DNA of 64,000 bases from Pseudodesulfovibrio sp. (GTDB lineage Bacteria; Desulfobacterota; Desulfovibrionia; Desulfovibrionales; Desulfovibrionaceae): NCBI GenBank assembly GCA_016744135.1, contig JADGEX010000001.1, forward strand, positions 1,065,029 to 1,129,028, given 5' to 3'. This document shows positions 1 through 9,222 of the stretch, piece after piece; within the stretch, counting starts at the first letter, position 1; each line of letters begins with the position of its first letter. The position numbers were made by a program, and so were the translations under genes. The notes beneath the pieces are model-generated. The model did not search any database and was not told the origin of the DNA. It worked only from the letters and a program-made list of their open reading frames with translations.

Positions 1-1
1 G

Positions 2-610
2 GAAGCTCCGTTCAGTGGAATCATTGCCGAAAAGATCCCATCCAATCACGAATACGTCCAAGCCAAAGAAGTCATTGTCCAGTTGGCCGATACTTCCGCA
101 TTGGATGTTGTTATTGATATCCCGGAAAACATTTGGATCAAGGCCTTCAAAACAGGCGACGCCAATCTCCAAGGATTTAAGGCACGTTTCGAATCATATC
201 CGGACAAACTCTTCCCTGTCCGTATCAAGGAATACCAGACCAACGCTAACCCGCAGACCCAAACCTACGAAGTGACTCTGACCATGAATAATGCGCAGGG
301 ACTTGGAATCCACCCCGGTATGACCGTAGAAATTGTGGGAAGTGTCCCCGAAGAGATAAGCGCCGCCTCCGTAACCATTCCGTTTTCATCAGTAGTTGGT
401 GAAGTCGAAGGCGACAAGTATGTCTGGGTTCTTGACAGCAATAGCTCCGTAGAAAAACGGAAAATCGAAGTTGAAAAAATTATTCAGGATATGTTCCGCG
501 TTACCGGTGACATTCAACCCGGCGATCTCCTCATCGTAGCTGGAGTCAACTACCTGCGTGAAGGTCAAAAAGTAAAAGTGCTTAATGGTCGAATCGGAGG
601 CCGCGAATAA
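2..610 (+). CDS. RND efflux periplasmic adaptor (MFP), C-terminal part
   Basis: This is the last 202 residues of a membrane fusion protein of the HlyD/AcrA type; the start lies outside the window and the frame is open from base 2. Such proteins sit in the periplasm, anchored to the inner membrane, and link an RND pump to an outer-membrane channel. The visible part holds a beta-barrel domain (around APFSGIIAEK and the VVIDIPEN stretch) and the membrane-proximal domain, with the usual ending of the form GDLLIVAGVNYLREGQKVKV. Its TAA stop overlaps the ATG of the pump gene (TAATG), so the two are translationally coupled and form an adaptor/pump pair. The substrate cannot be read from the fragment. 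Confidence 0.9.
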   Translation, partial: EAPFSGIIAEKIPSNHEYVQAKEVIVQLADTSALDVVIDIPENIWIKAFKTGDANLQGFKARFESYPDKLFPVRIKEYQTNANPQTQTYEVTLTMNNAQGLGIHPGMTVEIVGSVPEEISAASVTIPFSSVVGEVEGDKYVWVLDSNSSVEKRKIEVEKIIQDMFRVTGDIQPGDLLIVAGVNYLREGQKVKVLNGRIGGRE

Positions 611-3600
611 TGAACCTTGCAGAACTCTCCATTCGCAAGAAGACCATTACTTTGGTTCTTACGGCTTGCTTCCTTGTAGGCGGTGCACTTTCCTTCCTGA
701 ATATGTCCAGATTGGAAGACCCTGAATTCACCATCAAGGACGCCCTCATTATCACCAACTACCCTGGAGCCACACCGGAAGAAGTAACCAATGAAGTCAC
801 CGATGTCATTGAAAGTGCGGCTCAGGAGTTAGGACAGCTTGATACTGTCGAATCAATTAATAACCCAGGCCAGTCCATTGTCACCGTAGAAGTACAAGAC
901 AAATACGGCCATGAAAAACTCCAGCAAGTCTGGGATGAACTTCGCCGTAAGGTCAATGACGCGCAGGTTCAACTGCCTCCTGGAGCCGAAACATCCATGG
1001 TCATTGATGACTTTGGCGATGTATACGGGATTTTGCTCTCCGTTTCGGGAGATGGGTATCCGCAACAGGATATTCAGGATTTTGCCGATTACCTCAGGAA
1101 ACAACTCCTCCTAGTTGAGGGGGTAGCAAAGATCACTATTTGGGGCAGTCAGCCCGAAAAAGTCTATGTGGAGATTTCCCGTGCACGTATGAGCCGCATG
1201 GGACTTTCACTAGATTCGGTCTACAACGCATTGTCACAACGTAACCTCGTGGTCCCCGCCGGTAATGTCCGAGTTGACAGGGAATACATAAAGATATCTC
1301 CCACTGGCACCATCGATTCCGTCAAAAGTCTTGGCGACCTGCTTATCAAGGACAACGCCAGTGGCAGACTTGTCCCACTTCGCGATATAGCTGAAATTAG
1401 CCGAGGGTATTCCGACACTCCTACACAAATCATGCGATATAACGGCGATAATTCCGTATCGCTCGGCATATCCTCAGTTTCAGGTGGCAACGTTGTTGAC
1501 CTCGGCTCTGCCGTCAATGCCAAGCTGGACGAACTCCAGAACCAGACGCCGGTAGGCATGAAAATCGACAAAGTATACTATCAGCCCAAACGAGTGGAGA
1601 ACGCTGTCAGCTCCTTTGCCTTGAACCTCGCCGAAGCCGTGGCTATCGTTATTGTCGTACTGCTCCTGTTCATGGGAATGCAATCTGGCTTGCTCATTGG
1701 GATCATCCTGCTCATCACTATTTGTGGCTCCTTCATATTCATTAAAATGGCCGGCGTCGCTTTGGAACGCATTTCCCTTGGAGCACTCATCATCGCACTA
1801 GGTATGCTGGTCGACAACGCTATCGTCGTCGTGGAAGGTTTGCTCATCCGCTATCAACAGGGAATGAATCGGCTTCAAGCGGCCGTAGAAGTCGTCAATC
1901 AAAACAAATGGCCATTGCTTGGGGCAACCATCGTAGCCATTATGGCCTTTGCCGGAATCGGCCTCAGCGAAGACAGCGTCGGTGAATTCTGCAGATCTTT
2001 GTTCATCGTCCTCTGTATTTCGCTCTCCATGAGTTGGATTACCGCCGTCACGGTCACGCCTTTGCTCTGTCACATGTTCCTGCATCCCAAAGTCTCATCG
2101 AACAAAGACCCCTATGGCGGAAAACTCTATCGCATATACAAAAAGTTTCTTGTTTTATGCATGCATCACCGAACAACGACCGTTCTTTGTCTGGTCGTCA
2201 TGCTCTCCCTGGCTATTTACGGATTCGGCTTTGTCAAACAAAGCTTCTTTCCAGCCTCAACACAGCCACGCTTCCTGATCCACTATTGGATGCCGCAAGG
2301 GACGGATATCAGAACCACCAGCAATGATATTCATCAAATAGAAAAAATACTGATGGAAGATAAAAATATCATTTCCGTCACTTCCTTCGTGGGGCAAGGC
2401 GGTCCTCGCTTTATCCTCACCTACAGCCCAGAAAAGACAAATGCGGCATACGGCCTACTACTCGTTGAAGTGGAAGACTATCATCAGATCGAATCCATCA
2501 TGGCTAAATATCAGGGGGAAATTGAGAACTCATTCCCTGATGCAGAACCGAAATTCAAAAAATTCCGTCTCGGCCCTGGCCGTGACGCCTCCATTGAAGT
2601 CCGTTTCAGTGGCCCGGATACAAAAATCCTCAAACGACTCTCCACTCAGGCTCAGGACATCATGTACGCCAGCGGGAATGCGCAAGGCATCCGCGACAAC
2701 TGGCGACAGGAAGTCAAGATTATCCATCCGGTCATGGCTGAAGCCCAGGCCCGTTTGGCTGGTATCACTCGCCCTGGACTGTCCAAAGCCTTGAATATGT
2801 TCTTTGACGGCACCACGGTCGGCGTCTATCGAGAAGGCGACAAACTGCTTCCCATCGTAGTTCGACCTCCTGAAAACGAACGAATGGAAGTCAGGGAACT
2901 CGGCAACGTACGCGTCTTCAGTCCCACCGCCGGACAGATGATTCCAGTGGAGGAAGTGGTCTCCGAATTCAAGACTGAAATGGCTTTCGGAACTCTCAAA
3001 ACACGGAACCGATTGCTGACCATAACCGCATCCTGTGATCCGGCTGAAGGTCTGCCGTCAGTTCTGTTCAAAGGCCTAAGGCCTCAAATCGAAGATATCG
3101 AACTGCCGCCAGGGTATATCATGGAATGGGGTGGTGAATATGAGGATTCCACAGACGCCCAAACGAGTCTCGCTGGCTCACTCCTCGTCCCCACCATCAT
3201 CATGGTGCTCGTAACGATCATGCTATTCAACAACCTGCGCAATCCACTGATCATATGGTTGACTGTGCCGCTGGCCATCATCGGGGTTACCGTAGGATTA
3301 TTGATTACAGGTGAACCATTTGGATTCATGGCCCTGCTCGGATTCCTCAGTCTGTCAGGTATGCTCATTAAAAATGCGGTCGTCCTCCTTGATCAGATCA
3401 AACTAGAACTGGAGGGCGGCAAGGAACCATATCATGCCATCGTGGATTCGGCTGTCAGCCGTATTCGTCCAGTGGCAATGGCTGCCGCAACGACAATCCT
3501 TGGCATGCTCCCATTGATGCTCGACCCATTCTTTTCATCAATGGCAGTCACCATTATGTCCGGCCTGGCTTTTGCCACGGTCCTGACTCTGATAGTTGTA

Positions 3601-3645
3601 CCGCTCTTTTTCGCCATGTTCCACAAGGTAAAAAACCCGGCATAA
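610..3645 (+). CDS. RND family efflux transporter, inner-membrane pump
   Basis: A 1011-residue proton-driven RND pump of the AcrB/HAE1 superfamily, full length for the family. There is a transmembrane segment near residues 12-32, two large periplasmic loops, and two blocks of membrane segments (about 335-540 and 855-1005). In the first block the TM4 proton-relay motif reads GMLVDNAIVVVEG, giving Asp402-Asn403 where AcrB has two aspartates; the TM10 lysine is kept (LSGMLIKNAVVLL, Lys921). The Asp-Asn form suggests a subfamily other than the classic drug pumps, but one acidic residue is enough in several RND groups. It is coupled to the adaptor upstream and followed by two hairpins. The substrate (drug, lipid or metal) is not known. 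Confidence 0.93.
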   Translation: MNLAELSIRKKTITLVLTACFLVGGALSFLNMSRLEDPEFTIKDALIITNYPGATPEEVTNEVTDVIESAAQELGQLDTVESINNPGQSIVTVEVQDKYGHEKLQQVWDELRRKVNDAQVQLPPGAETSMVIDDFGDVYGILLSVSGDGYPQQDIQDFADYLRKQLLLVEGVAKITIWGSQPEKVYVEISRARMSRMGLSLDSVYNALSQRNLVVPAGNVRVDREYIKISPTGTIDSVKSLGDLLIKDNASGRLVPLRDIAEISRGYSDTPTQIMRYNGDNSVSLGISSVSGGNVVDLGSAVNAKLDELQNQTPVGMKIDKVYYQPKRVENAVSSFALNLAEAVAIVIVVLLLFMGMQSGLLIGIILLITICGSFIFIKMAGVALERISLGALIIALGMLVDNAIVVVEGLLIRYQQGMNRLQAAVEVVNQNKWPLLGATIVAIMAFAGIGLSEDSVGEFCRSLFIVLCISLSMSWITAVTVTPLLCHMFLHPKVSSNKDPYGGKLYRIYKKFLVLCMHHRTTTVLCLVVMLSLAIYGFGFVKQSFFPASTQPRFLIHYWMPQGTDIRTTSNDIHQIEKILMEDKNIISVTSFVGQGGPRFILTYSPEKTNAAYGLLLVEVEDYHQIESIMAKYQGEIENSFPDAEPKFKKFRLGPGRDASIEVRFSGPDTKILKRLSTQAQDIMYASGNAQGIRDNWRQEVKIIHPVMAEAQARLAGITRPGLSKALNMFFDGTTVGVYREGDKLLPIVVRPPENERMEVRELGNVRVFSPTAGQMIPVEEVVSEFKTEMAFGTLKTRNRLLTITASCDPAEGLPSVLFKGLRPQIEDIELPPGYIMEWGGEYEDSTDAQTSLAGSLLVPTIIMVLVTIMLFNNLRNPLIIWLTVPLAIIGVTVGLLITGEPFGFMALLGFLSLSGMLIKNAVVLLDQIKLELEGGKEPYHAIVDSAVSRIRPVAMAAATTILGMLPLMLDPFFSSMAVTIMSGLAFATVLTLIVVPLFFAMFHKVKNPA

Positions 3646-3662
3646 ACATATTCCCCTCAACC

Positions 3663-3724
3663 GTTTGGCAACCCACATGCCAAACACTGAAAGGGCCGGG
3701 AAGCACAAACCCCGGCCCTTTTTA
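3663..3724 (+). terminator. Tandem hairpins with T-run after the RND operon
   Basis: Two hairpins follow the pump stop. The first is GTTTGGCA (3663-3670) with TGCCAAAC (3678-3685), loop of 7. The second is AAGGGCCGGG (3691-3700) with CCCGGCCCTT (3711-3720), followed by a run of T. The second one has the form of an intrinsic terminator. Confidence 0.85.
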
Positions 3725-3819
3725 CATGCCCATACGGCATGATCGCCACCGGTCATCCTCTCTACAAAAAAAATCAACGACAAGAACCGAACTGCAACAC
3801 TCTGATTTCATACTCCCTC

Positions 3820-3848
3820 TTGACGAATTCATTTGATTCACCTACCTT
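3820..3848 (+). promoter_or_regulatory. Sigma-70-like promoter of the FecCD/FmdE operon
   Basis: TTGACG (3820-3825), a 17-base spacer and TACCTT (3843-3848). The -35 box is close to consensus and the -10 box is weak. The palindrome at 3855-3879 would cover the transcription start. Confidence 0.45.
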
Positions 3849-3854
3849 ACATGG

Positions 3855-3879
3855 TGTTACGAATAGTCATTTCGTAACA
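3855..3879 (+). promoter_or_regulatory. Inverted repeat, likely operator of the transporter operon
   Basis: A perfect repeat TGTTACGAA - 7 bases - TTCGTAACA lies just after the predicted -10 box and about 48 bases before the GTG start of the binding-protein gene. This is where a repressor would act. The half-site TTCGTAAC is loosely like the AT-rich arms bound by ModE-type regulators, but I cannot assign the regulator. Confidence 0.6.
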
Positions 3880-3926
3880 TAAAGACACCCAATAATAAAA
3901 AATCGTACACCAAAAGGGGCTTACAA

Positions 3927-5036
3927 GTGAAAAATTGTATATGCGTTGCTCTGCTTATTCTGACTCTAGTCACATCGGCAATAGCCTCTTCAGACACTCG
4001 ACCCGTCACTGATGGTGCCAACCGAACTGTCCAAGTGCCAAAAGACGTCCAACGCGTCATTTGTTCAGGTCCCGGATGTCTTCGCCTTCTGACATATCTT
4101 CAAGCACAATCAATGGTTGTAGCTGTTGACGATATTGAATCAGAAACCAGCCCTTACGATGCACGCCCCTATGCAATGGCCAATCCTCAATTCACTGGTA
4201 TGCCCATGTTTGGAGAGTTTCGTGGCCACGACAATCCCGAATTGATACTGACCCTTGAGCCTCAACCTCAGGTCATTTTTAAAACATATGCAAACAAAAT
4301 GGGATACGACCCGATAGAACTTCAGCAAAAAACCGGAATCCCGGTGGTAACACTCACCTACGGCAACCTTGGCAAACTCCGCCCGCAATTTTACCAGGCA
4401 CTCCGCACCATGGCAGAAGTCGTCGGAAAACAAGAGAGAGCAGAAGAAGTCATCGCCTACTTTGAAGCAGAGATTGCCGAGCTTAAAAAAAGAACAACAG
4501 GCATTGCTGAAGAAGGTCGTCCCAGTGTTTTCATCGGCGGTGTCGCCTTCAAAGGACCTCATGGGTTCCAATCCACTGAACCCGCCTACCCACCATTCGC
4601 TTTCATCAATGCAAACAATCTCGCATACAACAAAGGTCTTACCGGCAAAGAACTTAGCCATTCTGATGTATCCAAGGAAATGATAGTAGCCTGGAACCCG
4701 GATATTTTGTTCCTTGACCTCATGACCATGCAACTAGGCAACAAGGCTGGAGGACTGTATGAGCTGCGGAATGACCCCGCATACCGTAGCCTGACCGCCG
4801 TCTCCGAAGGCAAAGTCTATGGAGTACTGCCCTATAACTGCTATTCAAAAAACTACGGCTCCATTTTGGCCAATGCCTTTTACATCGGAAAGCTTCTTTA
4901 CCCCGACCGGTTCACCGACGTCGATCCAATAAAAAAGGCAGACGAAATTTATCAATTCCTCGTGGGTAAACCTGTCTTTGAATTAGTAAACCAACTTTTT
5001 CAGGGATATGCATTCACCCCGGTTCCGGTAAACTAA
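3927..5036 (+). CDS. ABC transporter periplasmic binding protein (BtuF/FepB/MolA type)
   Basis: A 369-residue class III substrate-binding protein that would capture a metal complex, corrinoid or oxyanion in the periplasm for the FecCD-type permease downstream. Residues 1-21 are a Sec signal peptide ending near SAIASS. The body has the family layout: a first lobe with a motif of the type VQRVICSGPGCLRLLTYL, the linking helix around 150-190, and a second lobe with AWNPDILFLDL. The GTG start follows AAGGGGC by 7 bases, preceded by the promoter and palindrome at 3820-3879. Next to FmdE, a substrate such as molybdate, tungstate or an iron/nickel chelate is possible, as for H. influenzae MolA; this is inference. 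Confidence 0.88.
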   Translation: MKNCICVALLILTLVTSAIASSDTRPVTDGANRTVQVPKDVQRVICSGPGCLRLLTYLQAQSMVVAVDDIESETSPYDARPYAMANPQFTGMPMFGEFRGHDNPELILTLEPQPQVIFKTYANKMGYDPIELQQKTGIPVVTLTYGNLGKLRPQFYQALRTMAEVVGKQERAEEVIAYFEAEIAELKKRTTGIAEEGRPSVFIGGVAFKGPHGFQSTEPAYPPFAFINANNLAYNKGLTGKELSHSDVSKEMIVAWNPDILFLDLMTMQLGNKAGGLYELRNDPAYRSLTAVSEGKVYGVLPYNCYSKNYGSILANAFYIGKLLYPDRFTDVDPIKKADEIYQFLVGKPVFELVNQLFQGYAFTPVPVN

Positions 5037-5037
5037 T

Positions 5038-6108
5038 ATGCACTTCTCTGACGGACAAATTCCTGCCGAATATCGTCGATATATCGGCTGGAAGACCACG
5101 TTCCTGATCACCTCCATGGGACTTTTGGCGATCACTCTGGTGATCGCCATCTCCCTGGGAGCAGCGAAAATCCCCCTGACCGACGTCATAGCTTCACTAC
5201 TGGACTTCCCGGTTTCAAGACGCGTGGATGTCATCGTCTGGAATATCCGCCTGCCCCAAGCGCTCGCGGCCGTCGTAGCCGGAGCCGGACTCTCAATATC
5301 CGGCACTGCCATGCAATCCATTCTACGAAATCCGTTAGGGTCACCATTCACGCTCGGCATTTCTCATGCTGCCGCATTTGGAGCGGCTTTTTCTGTCATG
5401 ATGTTGGGCGGTGGCGTCATGACTTCCACCAATGCGGGTGCTGTCAACATTACCAGCCCGTATATGACTACTGCGGCGGCCTTCATCGCCAGTCTCATCG
5501 CAGCCGGCGTCATCGTGGGCATTTCGCGCACACGCGGTGCAACACCTGAGGTCATGGTTTTGACCGGTGTGGCTCTCGGAGCACTCTTCACGGCCGGAAC
5601 CATGTTTCTACAATTCTTCGCTGATGATATCCAACTGGCTGCCATGGTCTTCTGGACCTTTGGCGACACTGCTCGTGCATCCTGGTCTGAGTTGGGAGTC
5701 ATCACGGCAGTCGTTACCGTGTCATCACTTTATTTCCTCACCAACAGTTGGAACTACAACGCCATCGATGCAGGAGATGAAACCGCCAAGGGACTCGGAG
5801 TCCGTGTGGAACGGGTCCGTTTGATCGGCATGTTACTGGCATCCTTGGTAACAGCGACGATTATCGCGTTTCTCGGTATTATCGGATTCGTCGGTTTGGT
5901 TGTGCCGCACATGGCCCGCCGAATTATCGGCTCGGACCACCGATTCCTTTTGCCCGCGTCCATTCTGGGCGGCAGTCTCCTGCTGCTCATTTCAGATACA
6001 GCGGCTCGCCTTATGCTGGCTCCGCACATTCTGCCGGTTTCCGTGCTCACGGCCTTCATGGGCGCGCCAATCTTTATTTATCTCATAATACGGGGGCAAC
6101 GCCGATGA
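5038..6108 (+). CDS. FecCD/BtuC-type ABC transporter permease
   Basis: A 356-residue inner-membrane permease of the BtuC/FecCD/MolB family, with the many hydrophobic segments expected (about 10). The family hallmark is at residues 80-110, with GAGLSISGTAMQ followed by RNPLGSPFTLGISHAAAFG; the second conserved block GIIGFVGLVVPHMARRIIG, which contacts the ATPase, is near 278-296. The ATG lies one base after the stop of the binding-protein gene with only a weak ribosome binding site, so translation is probably coupled. The 3' end overlaps the ATPase gene by ATGA. With its neighbours it forms a type II importer. Confidence 0.93.
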   Translation: MHFSDGQIPAEYRRYIGWKTTFLITSMGLLAITLVIAISLGAAKIPLTDVIASLLDFPVSRRVDVIVWNIRLPQALAAVVAGAGLSISGTAMQSILRNPLGSPFTLGISHAAAFGAAFSVMMLGGGVMTSTNAGAVNITSPYMTTAAAFIASLIAAGVIVGISRTRGATPEVMVLTGVALGALFTAGTMFLQFFADDIQLAAMVFWTFGDTARASWSELGVITAVVTVSSLYFLTNSWNYNAIDAGDETAKGLGVRVERVRLIGMLLASLVTATIIAFLGIIGFVGLVVPHMARRIIGSDHRFLLPASILGGSLLLLISDTAARLMLAPHILPVSVLTAFMGAPIFIYLIIRGQRR

Positions 6109-6860
6109 TCCTCTCTATCTCCGACGTTGAATTTACCTATGGAGCGACTCCGGTCCTTTCCGATGTAAACTTCCAACTCGACGGTGGCGAACTACTCGCA
6201 ATCCTCGGTCCTAATGGTGTCGGCAAGACAACACTGCTAAAATGTATCAATGCCATCCACCGTCCATCCGCAGGCGCGGTCATGGTCGAAGGACGAGATA
6301 TTCTGACCATGCCGCCCCACGAAATAGCTCTGGGTGTCGGCTATGTTGCCCAACAAAGCGAAGCCGCCCGCATGACGGTTTTTGATGCAATATTGATGGG
6401 ACGAAAACCCCATATTCAATGGCGTCCCTCAGATAACGACCTGAAAATCGTAGATTCAGCCATCAATCGACTCAACCTGAAAGGGCTGACTCTGCGCCAT
6501 ATTGACTGCCTAAGCGGAGGCGAATTGCAAAAAGTTGCCATTGCACGCGCCATGGTTCAGGAACCAAAGTTGATGCTCCTTGATGAACCGACAAGTTCCC
6601 TTGACCTCAAAAGTCAGGTCGACATCCTAACAATGCTCCGCCGCGTGGTCGATGAACACCGTATCAGTGCTATCATGACCATGCACGACCTCAACACGGC
6701 CCTTCGCTATGCGGATAAAGTCCTCTTTCTCAAAGATGGCCGCATTCATTCAACCGGTCCGGCCTGCGCAGTCACCGCCGATGTTGTGGAAGAGGTCTAC
6801 GACCTTCCGGTCCACATTCATACAATACAGGGGCATCCCATGATCGTCCCTGCCATTTGA
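6105..6860 (+). CDS. ABC transporter ATP-binding protein (FecE/BtuD/MolC type)
   Basis: The 251-residue cytoplasmic ATPase of the same importer. Walker A is GPNGVGKT (residues 35-42), the Q-loop falls in GYVAQQ (79-84), the signature is LSGGE (136-140), Walker B is LMLLDEP (156-162) and the H-loop is TMHDLN near 192-197. It starts with an ATGA overlap on the permease gene. An FmdE gene follows after 21 bases, so the transporter and FmdE are probably co-transcribed. Confidence 0.95.
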   Translation: MILSISDVEFTYGATPVLSDVNFQLDGGELLAILGPNGVGKTTLLKCINAIHRPSAGAVMVEGRDILTMPPHEIALGVGYVAQQSEAARMTVFDAILMGRKPHIQWRPSDNDLKIVDSAINRLNLKGLTLRHIDCLSGGELQKVAIARAMVQEPKLMLLDEPTSSLDLKSQVDILTMLRRVVDEHRISAIMTMHDLNTALRYADKVLFLKDGRIHSTGPACAVTADVVEEVYDLPVHIHTIQGHPMIVPAI

Positions 6861-6881
6861 CCTCATTCAAAGGAGAATTCA

Positions 6882-7493
6882 ATGTCCTGTAATTTTACAC
6901 CTGATACCATTGATAAAACTATAGAATTTCACGGGCACAGCTGCCCAGGGCTTGCCGTTGGCATCCGTGCTGCAGAACTTGCTCTACGCGAGCTGGGCGA
7001 TTCCCCTGATGTCGACATGGTAGCTGTTTCAGAAACCGACATGTGTGGCGTGGATGCAATCCAATTCCTTACTACCTGCACGTACGGCAAAGGGAATTTC
7101 CTCCACCGCGATCACGGAAAGATAGCTTTTTCATTCTATGACAGGAACAACGGAAAAGGCTTCCGAGCTTTCATCAAACCCGGAATCAAAGATGAAATAG
7201 ACAACGAACTCGCAGTTCTCATGCGCAAAGACAGCGATGGCACAATCACCTCCGCCGAAAAAGATCGTATAGCGGCCCTCCGCAAAATGTTGCAGGAACT
7301 GTTTATGGCACTGGAATTAGATGACATGTTCGTCATCACTCAGCCCAAAGAGCCTGTCCCGACTCCTGCTCGAATTCTGGAAAGTCTGGTTTGTGAATGC
7401 TGCAACGAATCCGTCATGGAGTCCCGCACACGCCGAATGGGTGGCAAGACCCTCTGCATCCCCTGCTTTAATGCAAGGGAGCAGAAAATCTAA
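6882..7493 (+). CDS. FmdE family protein with C-terminal zinc ribbon
   Basis: A 203-residue protein of the FmdE family (named after a gene beside methanogen molybdenum formylmethanofuran dehydrogenase; biochemical role not established). The N-terminal FmdE domain carries HGHSCPG (17-23) and MCGVDAIQ (54-61), the conserved His/Cys residues thought to bind metal or a cluster. The C-terminus is a treble-clef-like zinc ribbon with cysteines 171, 173, 174, 192 and 195 (CECC...CIPC). It has a strong ribosome binding site (AAAGGAGAATTCA) and is the last gene of the transporter operon. The pairing supports a role in handling the imported metal or cofactor. Confidence 0.9.
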   Translation: MSCNFTPDTIDKTIEFHGHSCPGLAVGIRAAELALRELGDSPDVDMVAVSETDMCGVDAIQFLTTCTYGKGNFLHRDHGKIAFSFYDRNNGKGFRAFIKPGIKDEIDNELAVLMRKDSDGTITSAEKDRIAALRKMLQELFMALELDDMFVITQPKEPVPTPARILESLVCECCNESVMESRTRRMGGKTLCIPCFNAREQKI

Positions 7494-7515
7494 CACCCAT
7501 AAAAACGAAAACAAT

Positions 7516-8367
7516 TTAGCGCGATGATTGCGTTGAAAGCCGATGACGAAGCTTATGAACAAAGTCCGTAATAATCCCGAAACAACCGGCATTAATCAGT
7601 GATACAGCTTGGTCCATGTCGTTCACGGTATACGGGTTGACCTTGATACCCCGACTAGCAAGGTCTCTCACCAGCTCTGGATCAATAATATCCTTGGCCG
7701 GATGATAGCCAGTCGCCCCAAGGAGCTTGAGATATCCCGGGATATCGTCTGGATGCTTTTTTTCAGCCAGAACTGCTAATGGCATATTCGGGGCAAGATA
7801 ATGCATCCGAGTCAAATAGTCATGATTGAAGGAAGAAAGCAGGATAAGATCTTCAGTTTCTGTCTCATGCGCCATTTTTAAAACATCATCAACAATGGAC
7901 AGATCCCCCGGAGACTGAAGCTGATCCTTAATTTCAACGTTCACAGGAAGGTCGTGTCTACGAGAAAATTCCAATGCTTCCCTAAGTGTGGGGATCTGCA
8001 GACCAACCATCTTGTCAAGAGTTGCGGATGAAACTTCTCCACTGGCAATGGTACCATAAGGATCTTCCTCGATAAACCAGGACCCGGCATCAAGTTGTTG
8101 CAATTCTTTACAAGAATATTCATGCGTCGCCCATGGCGCAATCCCGGTAAAGCCAGCATTCGAGGCAACATCCGTAGTGCGTGACAAAACGTCGTCATGG
8201 AACACCATAAGTGTCCCATCTGCCACCTTATTAACGTCAAGTTCCCAAAAATTAGCACCCATCTTCACAGCCAACTCAGCCGCAAGCATGGTGTTCTCAG
8301 GCGCAAGAGTACGTGCGCCTCGATGAGCACCGACGTGCCCTACTCCGGGTAAAAAATCGAAAAACAC
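7516..8367 (-). CDS. Glycerophosphodiester phosphodiesterase (GDPD)
   Basis: A 283-residue enzyme that hydrolyses glycerophosphodiesters to glycerol-3-phosphate and an alcohol. The TIM-barrel catalytic residues are all present: His15-Arg16 in AHRG, Glu42 and Asp44 in WELD, and His57 in FHDD. There is no signal peptide, so it is cytoplasmic, like UgpQ. The GTG start sits directly after the TAA of the permease gene, with GGAAGAG upstream inside that gene. It is the last gene of the PotDABC-like operon, which hints that the importer brings in a glycerophosphodiester or that the operon has a mixed function. GTG was chosen because it is the only start that keeps the AHRG motif at the usual distance. 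Confidence 0.9.
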   Translation of the reverse strand: MFFDFLPGVGHVGAHRGARTLAPENTMLAAELAVKMGANFWELDVNKVADGTLMVFHDDVLSRTTDVASNAGFTGIAPWATHEYSCKELQQLDAGSWFIEEDPYGTIASGEVSSATLDKMVGLQIPTLREALEFSRRHDLPVNVEIKDQLQSPGDLSIVDDVLKMAHETETEDLILLSSFNHDYLTRMHYLAPNMPLAVLAEKKHPDDIPGYLKLLGATGYHPAKDIIDPELVRDLASRGIKVNPYTVNDMDQAVSLINAGCFGIITDFVHKLRHRLSTQSSR

Positions 8368-9222
8368 TTACTCTTCCTTCTTCGTGAAATAGAGGTTGAC
8401 CATGGCCAACAACGACGTACCAACTATGAGCATCAAGGATATCGCATTAATAACCGGCGTGCTACCATCTCGAACCTGCAAATAGAGATTGATGGGCAGG
8501 GTCGGTTCCGAACCAACGAGAAACAACGTGGTATTGAAGTTCTCGAAACTCATGAGAAAGGCCACGGCTCCCGCGCCGATAATGGCCGGACGCAGAAATT
8601 TCAAAGTAATATACCAGATGACGCTGAGTTGAGTGGCTCCCAAATTCAGAGCGGCTTCCTCCAGCGACTTGTCAAACTTACGCAATCGTGCCGAGACAAC
8701 GAGCGTCACAAAGGTTGAAATAAATGAGAACTGCCCAAGTACGACCAGCCAAAAACTGGGACGAAAGAGGTCAAAATCCAGCCCGAACGTCTCATCAAAA
8801 AACGTCCCGGCCGTATTGGCCGCAAGGAGCAGAGAAATACCAAGAATAACGCCCGGAATAACCAACGGGGCAAGCATGAGAAAATAGAGTACACCCTTAA
8901 AACGAAAGTCCTCTTTTTCAAACAGAAAGCTCGCACAGGTACCGACCACCACGCTGAGAATAGCAACAAAAAAGGCGGTCTGAAAACTTGTCAAAATGGA
9001 GCGCAAATTCTGATCATCAAAAAAAAGACCGACTCTTTCTGGCCCAGAAGAGACGAACCAGTCAAGACTAAAACCTTGCCACGGCAAGGACGGATAATTG
9101 GAATCGTTGAACGCCAGTACGCAGGTGACAAGGAGTGGCGCAAACAAGAAGACGAAATACGCGATAATGAACAGATTAAACGACCAGTTGTAGTTCCGAC
9201 TTCTGGGCAAGGAGCGAATCAT
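8368..9222 (-). CDS. PotC-like ABC transporter permease
   Basis: A 284-residue permease of the spermidine/putrescine type (binding-protein-dependent transport inner-membrane component). It has six predicted membrane segments, beginning near NLFIIAYFVFLFAPLL, and the EAA loop EEAALNLGATQLSVIWYITL that docks on the ATPase. I place the start at 9222 (MIRSLPRS), where ATG overlaps the TGA of the upstream permease as ATGA; the open frame reaches 16 codons further, but that part lies inside the other gene. GDPD follows immediately. Confidence 0.9.
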   Translation of the reverse strand: MIRSLPRSRNYNWSFNLFIIAYFVFLFAPLLVTCVLAFNDSNYPSLPWQGFSLDWFVSSGPERVGLFFDDQNLRSILTSFQTAFFVAILSVVVGTCASFLFEKEDFRFKGVLYFLMLAPLVIPGVILGISLLLAANTAGTFFDETFGLDFDLFRPSFWLVVLGQFSFISTFVTLVVSARLRKFDKSLEEAALNLGATQLSVIWYITLKFLRPAIIGAGAVAFLMSFENFNTTLFLVGSEPTLPINLYLQVRDGSTPVINAISLMLIVGTSLLAMVNLYFTKKEE

